NCBI GenBank assembly: GCA_020861185.1
Contig: JAJBSV010000002.1
Span: forward strand, 1-64,000
Direction: 5' to 3'
Source: Ruminococcus sp.
GTDB lineage: Bacteria; Bacillota; Clostridia; Oscillospirales; Ruminococcaceae
DNA length: 64,000 bases
Every line of letters begins with the position of its first letter. Positions within the stretch are counted from its first letter, which is position 1. The translations under genes and the position numbers were made by a program. The notes under the pieces were generated by a model. It saw nothing but the letters and a program-made list of their open reading frames with translations, was not told the DNA's origin and searched no databases. Shown here one piece after another: positions 7,831 to 16,135 of the stretch.

Positions 7831-9572
7831 ACTTTTACGGGTTCTTTTTCTTCCGGTTTTGTGATGCCGAGCTTTTCGTACTCCTCCTGCTCAAGGATTC
7901 GATATGCTACCTTTCCTACAAGGGTCTTCGGAAGGGTCACCCTGAACTCGATATCATAAGGCATAGCGTACTTTGCGATGTTCTTCTTGCAGTACGCCAT
8001 TATCAAGCCCTTGGTGGTCTCGTTCGGTTCATAGCCGGGCTTGAGCATGATGAATGCCTTGATTTTCTGCATCTTGTACGGGTCTGGAACGCCGATAACA
8101 CAGCTCATCTGAACAGCTTCGTAGCCATCGAGGACATTCTCGAGCTGAGAGGGATAGACGTTGTAGCCGGATGTTATAATCATGCGTTTGATTCTTTGCT
8201 TGAAGTAGATAAAGCCCTCCTCGTCCATATAGCCGAGGTCTCCTGTGTGAAGCCAGATTCTGCCGTCGCCGTGGAGTCTTAATGTATTTGCGGTTTCCTC
8301 GGGCTGGTCGAGATAGCCAAGCATAACGGTCGGGCCCGAGATGCAGATTTCGCCGTCGGTGCCATAGGGAACTTCAATGTTTGTGCCTACATCGACTATC
8401 TTGTAGTAGTTATCGGGGAGCGGCTGACCGATTGAACCCTCTTTATAGAGGTGAATCGGGGTCAGACAGCTTGCCGTAACGCACTCGGTGGTGCCGTAGC
8501 CTTCACGGACACTGATAGTTGCGCCGTGGTCGGCAAGGAATTTGTCAAAGCGCTTCTTGAGCTCGACAGAAAGCGAATCTCCGCCGGAGAATACGCCCTT
8601 GAGGCAACTGAGGTCTGCGCCGTCCATCGAGGGCTGTCTCAAAAGTGCCTCATAGAGTGTGGGAACGCCGGCAATGAAGTTGCAACGGTGCTTGACGATG
8701 TCCTTGGCGTAAGTTTCAGCCGTGAATCTCGGAACGAGAATGCAGTTACAGCCGTTTGAGAGCATGGCGTGGATGGTGACACCCAAGCCAAAGCCGTGGA
8801 AGATGGGCATTACGGAAAGCATCTTGTCTCCTACTTGCGCCATCGGGTTGGTTTCCATAAGCTGCTTGGAAAGTGCGTTGAAGTTGAGGTTCGAGAGAAG
8901 AATGCCCTTTGTCGTGCCGGTGGTTCCGCCGCTATAGAGGATTACCGCCGGGTCTTCCTTCTGGACATGTGCGATATAATCTCCGACATAGGACTTGCCC
9001 TGCCTCATGAAGTCGTTCCAGATGATTACCGGCGCATCCTTCGGAATTTTTTTGATCTTCTTAGCCTCGGTCAAATCATAGCCGAGGGTCATGGGAAAAG
9101 CAAGAGCGTCACGGGTGCTTGCGATAATAAGATTTGTGACCTCGGTGTGCTTCATTATCTCCTCGAACTTCGGGTAGAACATGTCGAGAGTCAATGTGCA
9201 GACGCTCTTTGAGTGACTGATAAAGAAAGCGATTTCGTTTTCACTCGAAAGGGGGTGAATCATGTTGGCGATTGTGCCGACAACATTGATGGCGTAGAAC
9301 ATGATGACAGCCTGAGGGCAGTTGGGCATGCAGATTGTGATTCTCTGTCCGGGCTTGATGCCGATTGATTTCAGACCCTTGGCGCATATGTAGACCTGCT
9401 TCTCGAAATCGCGATATTTGACCTTGTTGCCCATGAACTGATATGCTATCAGGTCGGGGCATCTGTGGGATGCGTCGCGAACCATCTCCCACATTGAACC
9501 CTCATAATATGAGAGATGGAAATTTACATTTCCGTAATTATTAAGCCAAGGGGCTTTAACTTCTGTAGCCAT
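7827..9572 (-). CDS. AMP-dependent acyl-CoA synthetase/ligase
   Basis: ANL-superfamily adenylating enzyme, 581 residues, which activates a carboxylic acid as acyl-AMP and then a thioester. The phosphate loop YSGGTTGTTKGILLS, the EGYGTTE core motif, the LHTGDLGYMDEEGFIYF hinge and a C-terminal catalytic-Lys segment (LPKTLVGKVAYR) are all present, so it looks fully active. Overall it resembles long-chain fatty acid CoA ligases, but the acid is not predictable. The longest frame begins 7 codons earlier (9593) inside the upstream gene; AAGGAGG just before ATG 9572 decides the start. It follows the E2-like gene by 10 bp. Confidence 0.85.
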   Translation of the reverse strand: MATEVKAPWLNNYGNVNFHLSYYEGSMWEMVRDASHRCPDLIAYQFMGNKVKYRDFEKQVYICAKGLKSIGIKPGQRITICMPNCPQAVIMFYAINVVGTIANMIHPLSSENEIAFFISHSKSVCTLTLDMFYPKFEEIMKHTEVTNLIIASTRDALAFPMTLGYDLTEAKKIKKIPKDAPVIIWNDFMRQGKSYVGDYIAHVQKEDPAVILYSGGTTGTTKGILLSNLNFNALSKQLMETNPMAQVGDKMLSVMPIFHGFGLGVTIHAMLSNGCNCILVPRFTAETYAKDIVKHRCNFIAGVPTLYEALLRQPSMDGADLSCLKGVFSGGDSLSVELKKRFDKFLADHGATISVREGYGTTECVTASCLTPIHLYKEGSIGQPLPDNYYKIVDVGTNIEVPYGTDGEICISGPTVMLGYLDQPEETANTLRLHGDGRIWLHTGDLGYMDEEGFIYFKQRIKRMIITSGYNVYPSQLENVLDGYEAVQMSCVIGVPDPYKMQKIKAFIMLKPGYEPNETTKGLIMAYCKKNIAKYAMPYDIEFRVTLPKTLVGKVAYRILEQEEYEKLGITKPEEKEPVKV

Positions 9573-9582
9573 ATTTTCCTCC

Positions 9583-10473
9583 TTAAAATTCAACCGGAGT
9601 TTCGATGGGAAGCTCCAAAAGCTCGGGATGAGCCAGTAAGTGTCTTATAATCTTGATAGACTGCGAATAATAGTAGCCGTCTGCGATTCTCTCGTCGATT
9701 GTGACGCCGAGGTCGATGCCGTTGTGAACCTCCATGGTGCCGTCAGCCTTGGCGAAGACGGTCGGCTTCTTCTCGCCAATAACGAGGAACAAAGAGTTAG
9801 TTCCCCACTCGGCAAGGTGATGATAGGATGCGTGGAGCTTGATGCTTCCAAGGTTCGTGATAAAGCAGCTCGAATAATAAGGGTCGCCGTTCATGAGAAC
9901 AGACGGATAGCAGCCATGATATTCCATCCAATTGAGAGCCGCAATGACAATCTTGAAGATGAATCTCGGTAGCTTCTGGAGAGTGTCCATGATGTCGCCG
10001 ATTTCGTTGTTCTTGCCCTCTTTTCTTATGTGGGTGACGAACTTCTGGATTTCGTCGCGGACATGCTCGACGGGGATTGTTCCCGTTCTGTCGAACTTGA
10101 CGGTTGCAAGCGCTTCGCCGCCGTCATCAGCAAACTTCTTCTTTGCGGTGAACGAAATACTTACGTCCTTCTTCTCCCAGAGTCTGTGACCCGAGAAGAA
10201 ATAGTTGAGCTTCGGGCGCAGAACTATTGTCTTCGCGATTGCGGCTGTTATGACGTGGAAGAAGGTGTATTTGAACTCAATCCCCTCGTAATTTTTCTTT
10301 GCGAGATATTCCTCAATCGGGGTAATATCGATAGTCTCGTTCAGGACGGCTTCGTTTGCGGTTCTGCCCGGGATGTTATAAGGCATGATGAAATGAATCG
10401 AATCTACGTCCCTTACAAGCCAAGCGTCCTTACGGTCTCCCCTGCGCTTCTTTTCTTTTTTAACTTCTGCCAT
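9583..10473 (-). CDS. free-standing E2-like (CAT-fold) acyltransferase
   Basis: 296 residues matching only the catalytic domain of 2-oxoacid dehydrogenase E2 acyltransferases, the chloramphenicol-acetyltransferase fold. There is no lipoyl domain and no E1-binding domain, and no dehydrogenase genes are nearby. Near the C-terminus, ITIDERIADGYYYSQ stands where E2 proteins carry HRxxDG: Arg, Asp and Gly are kept but the usual catalytic His position reads Glu. The basic N-terminus (KKEKKRRGDRK) is unusual. It is the first gene of a unit with an acyl-CoA ligase, so it probably transfers an acyl group from CoA, but acceptor and activity are unknown. Confidence 0.65.
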   Translation of the reverse strand: MAEVKKEKKRRGDRKDAWLVRDVDSIHFIMPYNIPGRTANEAVLNETIDITPIEEYLAKKNYEGIEFKYTFFHVITAAIAKTIVLRPKLNYFFSGHRLWEKKDVSISFTAKKKFADDGGEALATVKFDRTGTIPVEHVRDEIQKFVTHIRKEGKNNEIGDIMDTLQKLPRFIFKIVIAALNWMEYHGCYPSVLMNGDPYYSSCFITNLGSIKLHASYHHLAEWGTNSLFLVIGEKKPTVFAKADGTMEVHNGIDLGVTIDERIADGYYYSQSIKIIRHLLAHPELLELPIETPVEF

Positions 10474-10502
10474 GGCTCACAGCCCTTTCTTTATGTATTT
10501 CT

Positions 10503-10534
10503 TGTGAACACAATAGGCATAAGTGTGCACACAA
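10503..10534. promoter_or_regulatory. tandem 11-bp operator-like repeats
   Basis: TGTGAACACAA at 10503-10513 and TGTGCACACAA at 10524-10534 differ by one base and start exactly 21 bp apart, two helical turns. Each is nearly palindromic. They lie just downstream of the expected start of transcription (about 10535) of the acyltransferase-ligase unit, a good place for a repressor. Confidence 0.5.
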
Positions 10535-10541
10535 CGTATAA

Positions 10542-10570
10542 ATTATAATACTTTTTCTGAGCGTTGTCAA
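10542..10570 (-). promoter_or_regulatory. consensus promoter of the acyltransferase-ligase-FliB unit
   Basis: Minus strand TTGACA, 17-bp spacer, TATAAT: a full SigA consensus. A promoter this strong in front of an accessory unit fits the idea that a repressor holds it down at the repeats just downstream. Confidence 0.8.
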
Positions 10571-10627
10571 CGAAAATTGTCGAGTTGTCGGGGAATTAAC
10601 ATTTGAAAAATCTATTAGAGATTACTC

Positions 10628-10656
10628 TTGAAAAGCTCTCCGAAATCACTTATAAT
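10628..10656 (+). promoter_or_regulatory. promoter of the GH27 gene
   Basis: TTGAAA, 17-bp spacer, TATAAT. It lies inside the longest open frame, which rules out a start at 10603 and supports the ATG at 10690. Confidence 0.7.
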
Positions 10657-10689
10657 AGCTTCGAAGACATTTTCACTTGGAGGCATATT

Positions 10690-11949
10690 ATGATTACAGC
10701 AAAATACCCGCCTATGGGGTGGAACAGTTGGGACTGCTACGGCGCGGCGGTTGACGAGGCGACCGTTCGGACTAATGTGGACTATATGGCGAAGAATCTC
10801 AAGGAGTACGGTTGGGAGTATATCGTCGTCGACATCGAGTGGTATCAGCCGACGGTCAAGACGCACGAATATCTGCCGTTTGCGGAGCTCGTTATGGACG
10901 AATACGGGAGACTTATGCCGGCGGAGAACCGGTTCCCTTCCGCAAAGGGCGGCAAGGGCTTTGCGCCGCTGGCGGAATATGTCCACAATCTCGGGCTCAA
11001 GTTCGGAATCCACATTATGAGAGGAATCCCGAGGCAAGCGGTTCACGAAAACTGTCCGGTTCTCGGAAGCGAGTTCGCTGCCCGACAGGTTGCCGAATTC
11101 AACGACGTCTGCGAGTGGAATCCGGATATGTACGGGCTCAAGTACGACTGCAAGGGCGCCGCAGACTACTACAACAGCATTTTCAGGCTCTACGCCGAGT
11201 GGGGCGTGGACTTCGTCAAGGTCGACGACATCTGCCGCAACAACGACAACGAGGGCGAAATTATCCTCATTGCAGACGCTATCAGAAACAGCGGCAGAGA
11301 GATGGTCCTGAGCCTTTCCCCGGGACCGGCAAAGGTTTCGCAGGCGGAGTTCCTCAAAAAATACGCCAACATGTGGCGCATCACCGACGACTTCTGGGAC
11401 AAGTGGGAGCTTCTTTACGCGATGTTCGAGCGTGCCGAGGTTTGGTGCAATCACGCGGGACCGGGGCACTTCCCCGACTGCGACATGCTCCCGATAGGTC
11501 CCATCAATCAGGTCTATTCAAAGGACAACCGCACGAACTTCACCCTTGACGAGCAGAAGATGATGATGTCGCTCTGGTGCATGGTGCGCTCTCCCCTGAT
11601 GATTGGCGGCGAGATGAACGGCTTCGACGACTTCACTCTGTCTCTTGTCACCAACCGCGAGCTCCTTGAAATCGAGAAGACGACATTCTGTGCTCACATG
11701 CTCGAGAGAAAGGACGTTGACGGTTGCGAAACGATAACGTGGTTCGCCCCGAGGGTTGACGGAAGCGACTGTTATCTTGCCATGTTCAATGCCGGCGAGA
11801 AGCCTGTCCGAATCAGCGTCCCCCTAGATTCCATCGGCATAAGTGCGACAGAGGCTTATGACATCTGGGAGAAGACGACCGAGGACGTCAAGGACGTTAT
11901 TTCGGGAGTCGTGAATCCGCATGGAGTCAAGCTTGTCAAGCTGAGTTGA
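10690..11949 (+). CDS. GH27 alpha-galactosidase-like enzyme
   Basis: Glycoside hydrolase family 27 (clan GH-D), 419 residues. Seen: PPMGWNSWDCYG at the N-terminus, DIEWYQP, the nucleophile strand DFVKVDDIC (Asp179 is the likely nucleophile) and MWRITDDFWDKW, which should carry the acid/base Asp. There is no signal peptide, so it is likely cytoplasmic. Family members release alpha-galactose, some beta-L-arabinopyranose; the substrate is not fixed by sequence. GGAGG stands 6 nt before ATG 10690. Monocistronic, with its own promoter and terminator, and divergent from the acyltransferase unit. With the GH26 it would suit galactomannan oligosaccharides (inference). Confidence 0.85.
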   Translation: MITAKYPPMGWNSWDCYGAAVDEATVRTNVDYMAKNLKEYGWEYIVVDIEWYQPTVKTHEYLPFAELVMDEYGRLMPAENRFPSAKGGKGFAPLAEYVHNLGLKFGIHIMRGIPRQAVHENCPVLGSEFAARQVAEFNDVCEWNPDMYGLKYDCKGAADYYNSIFRLYAEWGVDFVKVDDICRNNDNEGEIILIADAIRNSGREMVLSLSPGPAKVSQAEFLKKYANMWRITDDFWDKWELLYAMFERAEVWCNHAGPGHFPDCDMLPIGPINQVYSKDNRTNFTLDEQKMMMSLWCMVRSPLMIGGEMNGFDDFTLSLVTNRELLEIEKTTFCAHMLERKDVDGCETITWFAPRVDGSDCYLAMFNAGEKPVRISVPLDSIGISATEAYDIWEKTTEDVKDVISGVVNPHGVKLVKLS

Positions 11950-11954
11950 ATTGA

Positions 11955-11990
11955 AATTCCCGTCCGAATTGCTCCGGGCGGGATTATTTT
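11955..11990 (+). terminator. terminator of the GH27 gene
   Basis: AATTCCCGTCCG and CGGGCGGGATT pair in a GC-rich stem followed by TTATTTTAT. Confidence 0.75.
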
Positions 11991-12027
11991 ATATTAGCTT
12001 ACCCTCATCCTTGAATCAGGCTTTCTG

Positions 12028-12585
12028 TTATTTCTTCTTGCTAAGATACCTTTCTTCCTCGCTGAAAACACAGCCGCAGTATTTTTGCATGTAGTAGCCG
12101 GCTTCACGGGCACGCCTCTGTCCTTCACGGAAATAGGGACGGAAGTCGCGATAGAGGAAGGCGACATTGTACTTCTCGGCTTTTCTCTCGGCGACCTCCC
12201 GGATGAGGTCGTGCTTCTGATAGGGACTGATGAGAAGTGAGGTCGAAAAGCTGTCGAAGCCATTCTCAGCGGCGTATTTTGCCGCACGGTCGAGACGGAT
12301 GTCATAGCACTTCTCGCACCTGTCCTCAAGGTCGGGATAGACAAGGCGGACGAACTCGCGAAGCCCGTAGTCGTCAACGGTCACAAGAGGCATGTTGACG
12401 TTCTGAGCATGTAAAATCAGAGTGTCACGGCGAGCCTTATATTCGGTGTAGGGGTGAATATTCGGGTTATACCAGAAGCCGGTGACGTCGATGTCATCAG
12501 CCCGAAGGGTCTCAATGCACATAAGAGAACAGGGCGCACAGCAGATATGCAAAAGCGTGTTTCTTCGAAAACGCAGCGTACTCAT
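12028..12585 (-). CDS. queH: epoxyqueuosine reductase QueH
   Basis: 185-residue enzyme that reduces epoxyqueuosine to queuosine in the tRNA wobble base; it replaces the B12-dependent QueG in many Firmicutes. The metal/cluster cysteines are present as HICCAPCS (Cys15, Cys16) and CEKCYD (Cys90, Cys93), in line with the QueH pattern (formerly DUF208). Length is normal. Its ATG overlaps the stop of surE by 4 bp, so it is the third gene of an MBL-surE-queH unit. No other queuosine genes are in the window, so the cell may salvage the base or make it from elsewhere. Confidence 0.9.
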   Translation of the reverse strand: MSTLRFRRNTLLHICCAPCSLMCIETLRADDIDVTGFWYNPNIHPYTEYKARRDTLILHAQNVNMPLVTVDDYGLREFVRLVYPDLEDRCEKCYDIRLDRAAKYAAENGFDSFSTSLLISPYQKHDLIREVAERKAEKYNVAFLYRDFRPYFREGQRRAREAGYYMQKYCGCVFSEEERYLSKKK

Positions 12586-13319
12586 TCGAAAACGCCGTCC
12601 TTAAGAACGCCGGAGCGAACCTTGCCGATAGAGATATAGTTGTTGACGACTGCAAGAGTATCGCTTCCCTCTCCCACTTCGAGGCAGGGGTCGCCGGTGA
12701 CAGTGAGGGTAATAGTGCCGTCGGGATTCTCGGATGGAACGAACTCGGTGGTGTAGTAGGACTTGCCCTCGGGGCGTCTGTCCTCAAGAATGCCCTTGAG
12801 TTCATCAAGCGAGCAACCCGGGAAGTTGACATTCCAGAGCTCGTACTTCTCAATAGGACGAGCAAGTAAATCCTTTGCAATGGGGACAAGCTTTTCACGG
12901 ATAACCTCAAAATCTCCGTTCATACTGTTTGAAAAAGCGATTGTGGGAATGCCTCTGACAAGGGCTTCCTTTGTGGCACCGATAGTGCCGGAATACATGA
13001 TGTCGATACCGACATTATAGCCGTTGTTGATTCCGGAGAATACGACATCAGGAGCCTCGGGCATTACATTCATAAGCGCAACCTTGACGCAGTCGGCAGG
13101 TGTGCCCGTAATGGAGTATGCCTTTACGCCTTCAACAGGGAAATCGGTTTCGTGTTTGAGGATCATTTCGCCGAAAACGCTAATTCTCTGGGACATGGCA
13201 GAGCACTGGGTTGCGGGCGCCACCACCCAGACCTCGCCAAGTTCTTTAGCGGCTCTTGCAAGCTCGATAAGTCCTATGGAGCTGATTCCGTCATCATTTG
13301 TAACTAAAATTCGCATCAT
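12582..13319 (-). CDS. surE: 5'/3'-nucleotidase SurE
   Basis: 245-residue metal-dependent nucleoside monophosphate phosphatase. The N-terminal MRILVTNDDGISSIG strand carries the metal Asp pair, followed by VVAPATQCSAMSQ and GTPADCVKVAL, all typical of SurE. The frame could start at TTG 13322, but AAAGGAG lies 8 nt before ATG 13319, which overlaps the upstream stop as TGATG. The position between an MBL hydrolase and queH suggests a nucleotide or RNA housekeeping unit. Intracellular. Confidence 0.92.
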   Translation of the reverse strand: MMRILVTNDDGISSIGLIELARAAKELGEVWVVAPATQCSAMSQRISVFGEMILKHETDFPVEGVKAYSITGTPADCVKVALMNVMPEAPDVVFSGINNGYNVGIDIMYSGTIGATKEALVRGIPTIAFSNSMNGDFEVIREKLVPIAKDLLARPIEKYELWNVNFPGCSLDELKGILEDRRPEGKSYYTTEFVPSENPDGTITLTVTGDPCLEVGEGSDTLAVVNNYISIGKVRSGVLKDGVFE

Positions 13320-14650
13320 CAACGAATCTCCTTTTTATCAAGAAAGATGATTTGTCCCTCTGTGGGGAGTATGCGGCATCCCGCATTGTTGGAATTGACA
13401 TTCTCGGGGCGCTGGCTGTGGATAGGTATAAGGCACTTCGGCGAGACGGTATCAATCATGTGCTTAAGGCACCAGGGGCTGGCATGACCGCCCAAACCGA
13501 GTTTTACATATTCGATTCCGGTTTTTTCAAGAAGCGCCTGCATCTTCGGATAGGACGGGTCGTAGTCGCCCAAGGGATAGCCGTCCATGTGGAGATAACC
13601 CCTGGCAACGCCCGAGAAATCCAACAGCTCGTATGAATCGCGATACGGGAGCTGTAGCGTATAGCCCTGAGGATTTGCGAGGATTTCATCTCTCGAGATG
13701 AGCTCTGCACCGGTCGGGACAGGTCTTTCGCCAACCGTTTCTGCATAGACACAAAGCTTGTCGTCAGGATAGAATTCGCCAAGATAATCGGCTTGAGCAT
13801 TGTCGAGAACGAGCTTTCTTTGGTGCTTTACGCAGAGATTATATAGATTATGGATTCTGCCGACGTTTCTTTCGTAGGGATTTATGATAATAAGGCTGTC
13901 TGAATTTGCGAGAATCCCGTCGACCTCCGAAATCAGAGTATACTCGGTTCTGGGCTTGTCGGCAGGCTTTTCGAGGGTAAGCATGTCGAACTCTTCCCAG
14001 CTTGCATTTGTTCCTTCGGTTATCATTATATCAATTCCGGCTTCGTGGCATGTCTTGCCGAAGCCCTCCGTATATTCGGGATTGAGACCGTGGAAACGAT
14101 AGTCTCCGGTATAGGCGATATTTCCGTCGGGAGTTTCGATGATAAATCCGGTTGCTCCCGTGCAGTCGTGGTCGATGGGAAGAACATTCACTTTGATATC
14201 CCCCACCGTGAAATTGTCACCATAAGAGATACCGATGCAGTTTTTATGGGCACGGTATGTAAATTCGCCCTGATTGCAGAGCTTGCGATAGAGTCTTAAT
14301 GAATCCTCACTCATATAGACCGGAATTTCCGGGTCGAGCATATCGAGTCCGCCCATGTGGTCGATGTGCATGTGTGAGATGATAAAGAAATGAGGCTTTT
14401 CCGTCTTGCCGTATGGCACGCATCCGATTTTCGATGCGACGCTGTTTTCATAAATTCCATCGGCGGCAGGAAGACGACCGATTCTTACAAAGTCTTCGGG
14501 GATATGACCGTCTCGGAGTCTGACATTGCTGTCAATATCACGCATGACGGTGAAGCCGAAGTCGAACATCATTACAGCTTTTTCGGTCTCTACTTTGATA
14601 AATGTTCCGCCGATTACATTAAGTCCTTTATAAAATGTTATCTTTGTCAT
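13319..14650 (-). CDS. MBL-fold hydrolase with RNase J-like C-terminus
   Basis: 443-residue metallo-beta-lactamase-fold protein. The metal motif HMHIDH lies at 93-98, further ligands at PIDHDCTGATG and the YTGDYRFHG segment. The C-terminal GLGGHASPWCLKHMIDTVSPKCLIPIHSQ resembles the closing motif of RNase J/beta-CASP-type enzymes, where it completes the nuclease site. A nucleolytic role is plausible but not proven; the N-terminus is shorter than RNase J. First gene of a coupled unit with surE and queH. No clear promoter is seen; the site before the ATG has only a weak GAAAG ribosome signal. Confidence 0.7.
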   Translation of the reverse strand: MTKITFYKGLNVIGGTFIKVETEKAVMMFDFGFTVMRDIDSNVRLRDGHIPEDFVRIGRLPAADGIYENSVASKIGCVPYGKTEKPHFFIISHMHIDHMGGLDMLDPEIPVYMSEDSLRLYRKLCNQGEFTYRAHKNCIGISYGDNFTVGDIKVNVLPIDHDCTGATGFIIETPDGNIAYTGDYRFHGLNPEYTEGFGKTCHEAGIDIMITEGTNASWEEFDMLTLEKPADKPRTEYTLISEVDGILANSDSLIIINPYERNVGRIHNLYNLCVKHQRKLVLDNAQADYLGEFYPDDKLCVYAETVGERPVPTGAELISRDEILANPQGYTLQLPYRDSYELLDFSGVARGYLHMDGYPLGDYDPSYPKMQALLEKTGIEYVKLGLGGHASPWCLKHMIDTVSPKCLIPIHSQRPENVNSNNAGCRILPTEGQIIFLDKKEIR

Positions 14651-14683
14651 AGTATATATCTTTCAGATTAAGCTTAGGGTTCA

Positions 14684-14719
14684 AAAGGGACTCGCCATTT
14701 GCGGCAAGTCCCTTTTTCG
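14684..14719 (-). terminator. terminator of the sugar ABC operon
   Basis: A strong stem (AAAGGGACTTGCC with GGCGAGTCCCTTT on the minus strand) follows the stop of the binding-protein gene; T-rich tails on both sides let it act in either direction. Confidence 0.8.
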
Positions 14720-14749
14720 TGCTAATGATTACTGTAGACGATTACAGAG

Positions 14750-16045
14750 TTACTGCAAAATGCCGTTTACAAGAACAACAAGTTCATCAAGAGCAGTCTG
14801 CCCATCAGCACCTGCAAGAACCAATTCCTCGAACTTGGAACCGATATCGTTACGGACATCGTAGCTTCCATCGAAGTTGAGCGACGAGAAGTAAGCATCC
14901 TGCTGAGCGTAGCAAGCCTGAGCTGCCTCGCTTGAAGCCATGTATTCCTGATACTCATCAGACTCGAAGCCTGAAGTACGGATAGGCATGTAACCGGTCT
15001 GCATTGCCCAGTAAACAGTGTTCTCAGTGTTGGTAAGGAACTTGAGGTATTCCCAAGCAGCAGCCTGCTTGTTGAGGTCAGTGGTGAACATCATAACGTT
15101 GGTACCAGCAGTGTTAGCAGCCTTGGTGGTGTTGCCAGGAAGAGTGGAAACGCCAAGCTCATAGCCTTCGTTCATGGTGATATAGGTAACACCAGTGGAA
15201 GAGCCGACATAAGCGCCAACGAGACAGTTGCCAAGAGGTCCGGAGAAGTAGAGATCCTCACCTACAAGACGAGCATAGCCGTTGTTGTAGAGGTCCATGA
15301 GGTAAGTGATAGCCTCGAGTCCTTCCTCAGTGTCGAACTCTGCACCGTCTTCGCTGATGTACTCAGCACCATTCTGGAGAAGGGTTGCTTCGATAAGGCC
15401 GGCGAGGTCATCATAACCGAGGGAAACCATGCCAAGCTCACTCTGGAAGGTCTGACCGATGGTGATGAGGTCGTCCCAGGTCTCAGGAGCGGAAAGTCCG
15501 AGCTGATCGAAGAGGGTCTTGTTGTAGAAGTAGAGGTAGGTGGACTTGTTGAACGGCATACCGCTGATAAAGCCAAACTCGCTGTTTTCATCACGGTAGG
15601 ATTCAAGGATATCCTCATAATCCATCTCGTCATAGTCTCTCTCAACATAAGCATCAAGATGAACAAGCTTGTCAATGTAAGAAGTGACGTAGTTGTTATA
15701 AGCCTGTGAGAGATCAGGAAGAGTATCGGATGCTGCGCTTGCGGTGAGCTTGGTTGAAAGGTCGGTGTATGCGCCTTGATTTACAAGGGTAACGGTGATT
15801 CCCCACTCGTTGGTTGCATTAAACTCATCGGTGATGGCAGTAAGAGCTTCTTCCTGCTTGTTCGACATTGCGTGCCAGAAGACGATTTCGCAAGCTTCGA
15901 TATCTGCGCTGTCAATGATCTGATCAGCCGTCGGAGTGGTGGTGCCACTACTGTCGTCGTCGCTAGATGTGCTGCCACAAGCGGTGAATACACTAAGAAA
16001 CATCATAGCAGAGAGAAGCACGCAAAGAATTCTTTTCATTTTCAT
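14750..16045 (-). CDS. sugar ABC importer, solute-binding lipoprotein
   Basis: 431-residue family 1 extracellular solute-binding protein. The signal peptide ends in a lipobox (VFTACGS, Cys23) and is followed by a short Ser/Asp/Thr linker, so it is anchored to the outer face of the membrane. The body shows the binding-protein motif EIVFWHAMSNKQEEAL and later a typical PLGNCLVG and GYMPIR segment. Likely ligands are oligosaccharides. It is the last gene of the ATPase-permease-permease-lipoprotein operon, 90 bp after the second permease with a stem-loop between. AGGAGA precedes ATG 16045. Confidence 0.9.
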   Translation of the reverse strand: MKMKRILCVLLSAMMFLSVFTACGSTSSDDDSSGTTTPTADQIIDSADIEACEIVFWHAMSNKQEEALTAITDEFNATNEWGITVTLVNQGAYTDLSTKLTASAASDTLPDLSQAYNNYVTSYIDKLVHLDAYVERDYDEMDYEDILESYRDENSEFGFISGMPFNKSTYLYFYNKTLFDQLGLSAPETWDDLITIGQTFQSELGMVSLGYDDLAGLIEATLLQNGAEYISEDGAEFDTEEGLEAITYLMDLYNNGYARLVGEDLYFSGPLGNCLVGAYVGSSTGVTYITMNEGYELGVSTLPGNTTKAANTAGTNVMMFTTDLNKQAAAWEYLKFLTNTENTVYWAMQTGYMPIRTSGFESDEYQEYMASSEAAQACYAQQDAYFSSLNFDGSYDVRNDIGSKFEELVLAGADGQTALDELVVLVNGILQ

Positions 16046-16079
16046 GTGATTTTTTCTCCTAACTTAAAGAATTTGTCCT

Positions 16080-16104
16080 GCTCACGTTTTAGGATTCCGT
16101 GAGC
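16080..16104. promoter_or_regulatory. intercistronic stem-loop before the binding-protein gene
   Basis: GCTCACG and CGTGAGC form a 7-bp perfect stem with an 11-nt loop and no T-run. Such a stem between a permease and a binding-protein gene can block 3' decay and raise binding-protein mRNA over the permease mRNA. Confidence 0.45.
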
Positions 16105-16135
16105 GTCGGTTTATATCGTCAACGAGGTTTTGCTA

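Noticed and set aside
10603-10689. 29-codon N-terminal extension of GH27
   Set aside because: It contains the promoter TTGAAA-17-TATAAT, lacks a ribosome site, and GH27 begins at the MGWNSW region just after ATG 10690.
10615-11469. 284-residue open frame opposite GH27
   Set aside because: Shadow of the GH27 gene, whose sense strand has clear motifs, promoter and ribosome site.
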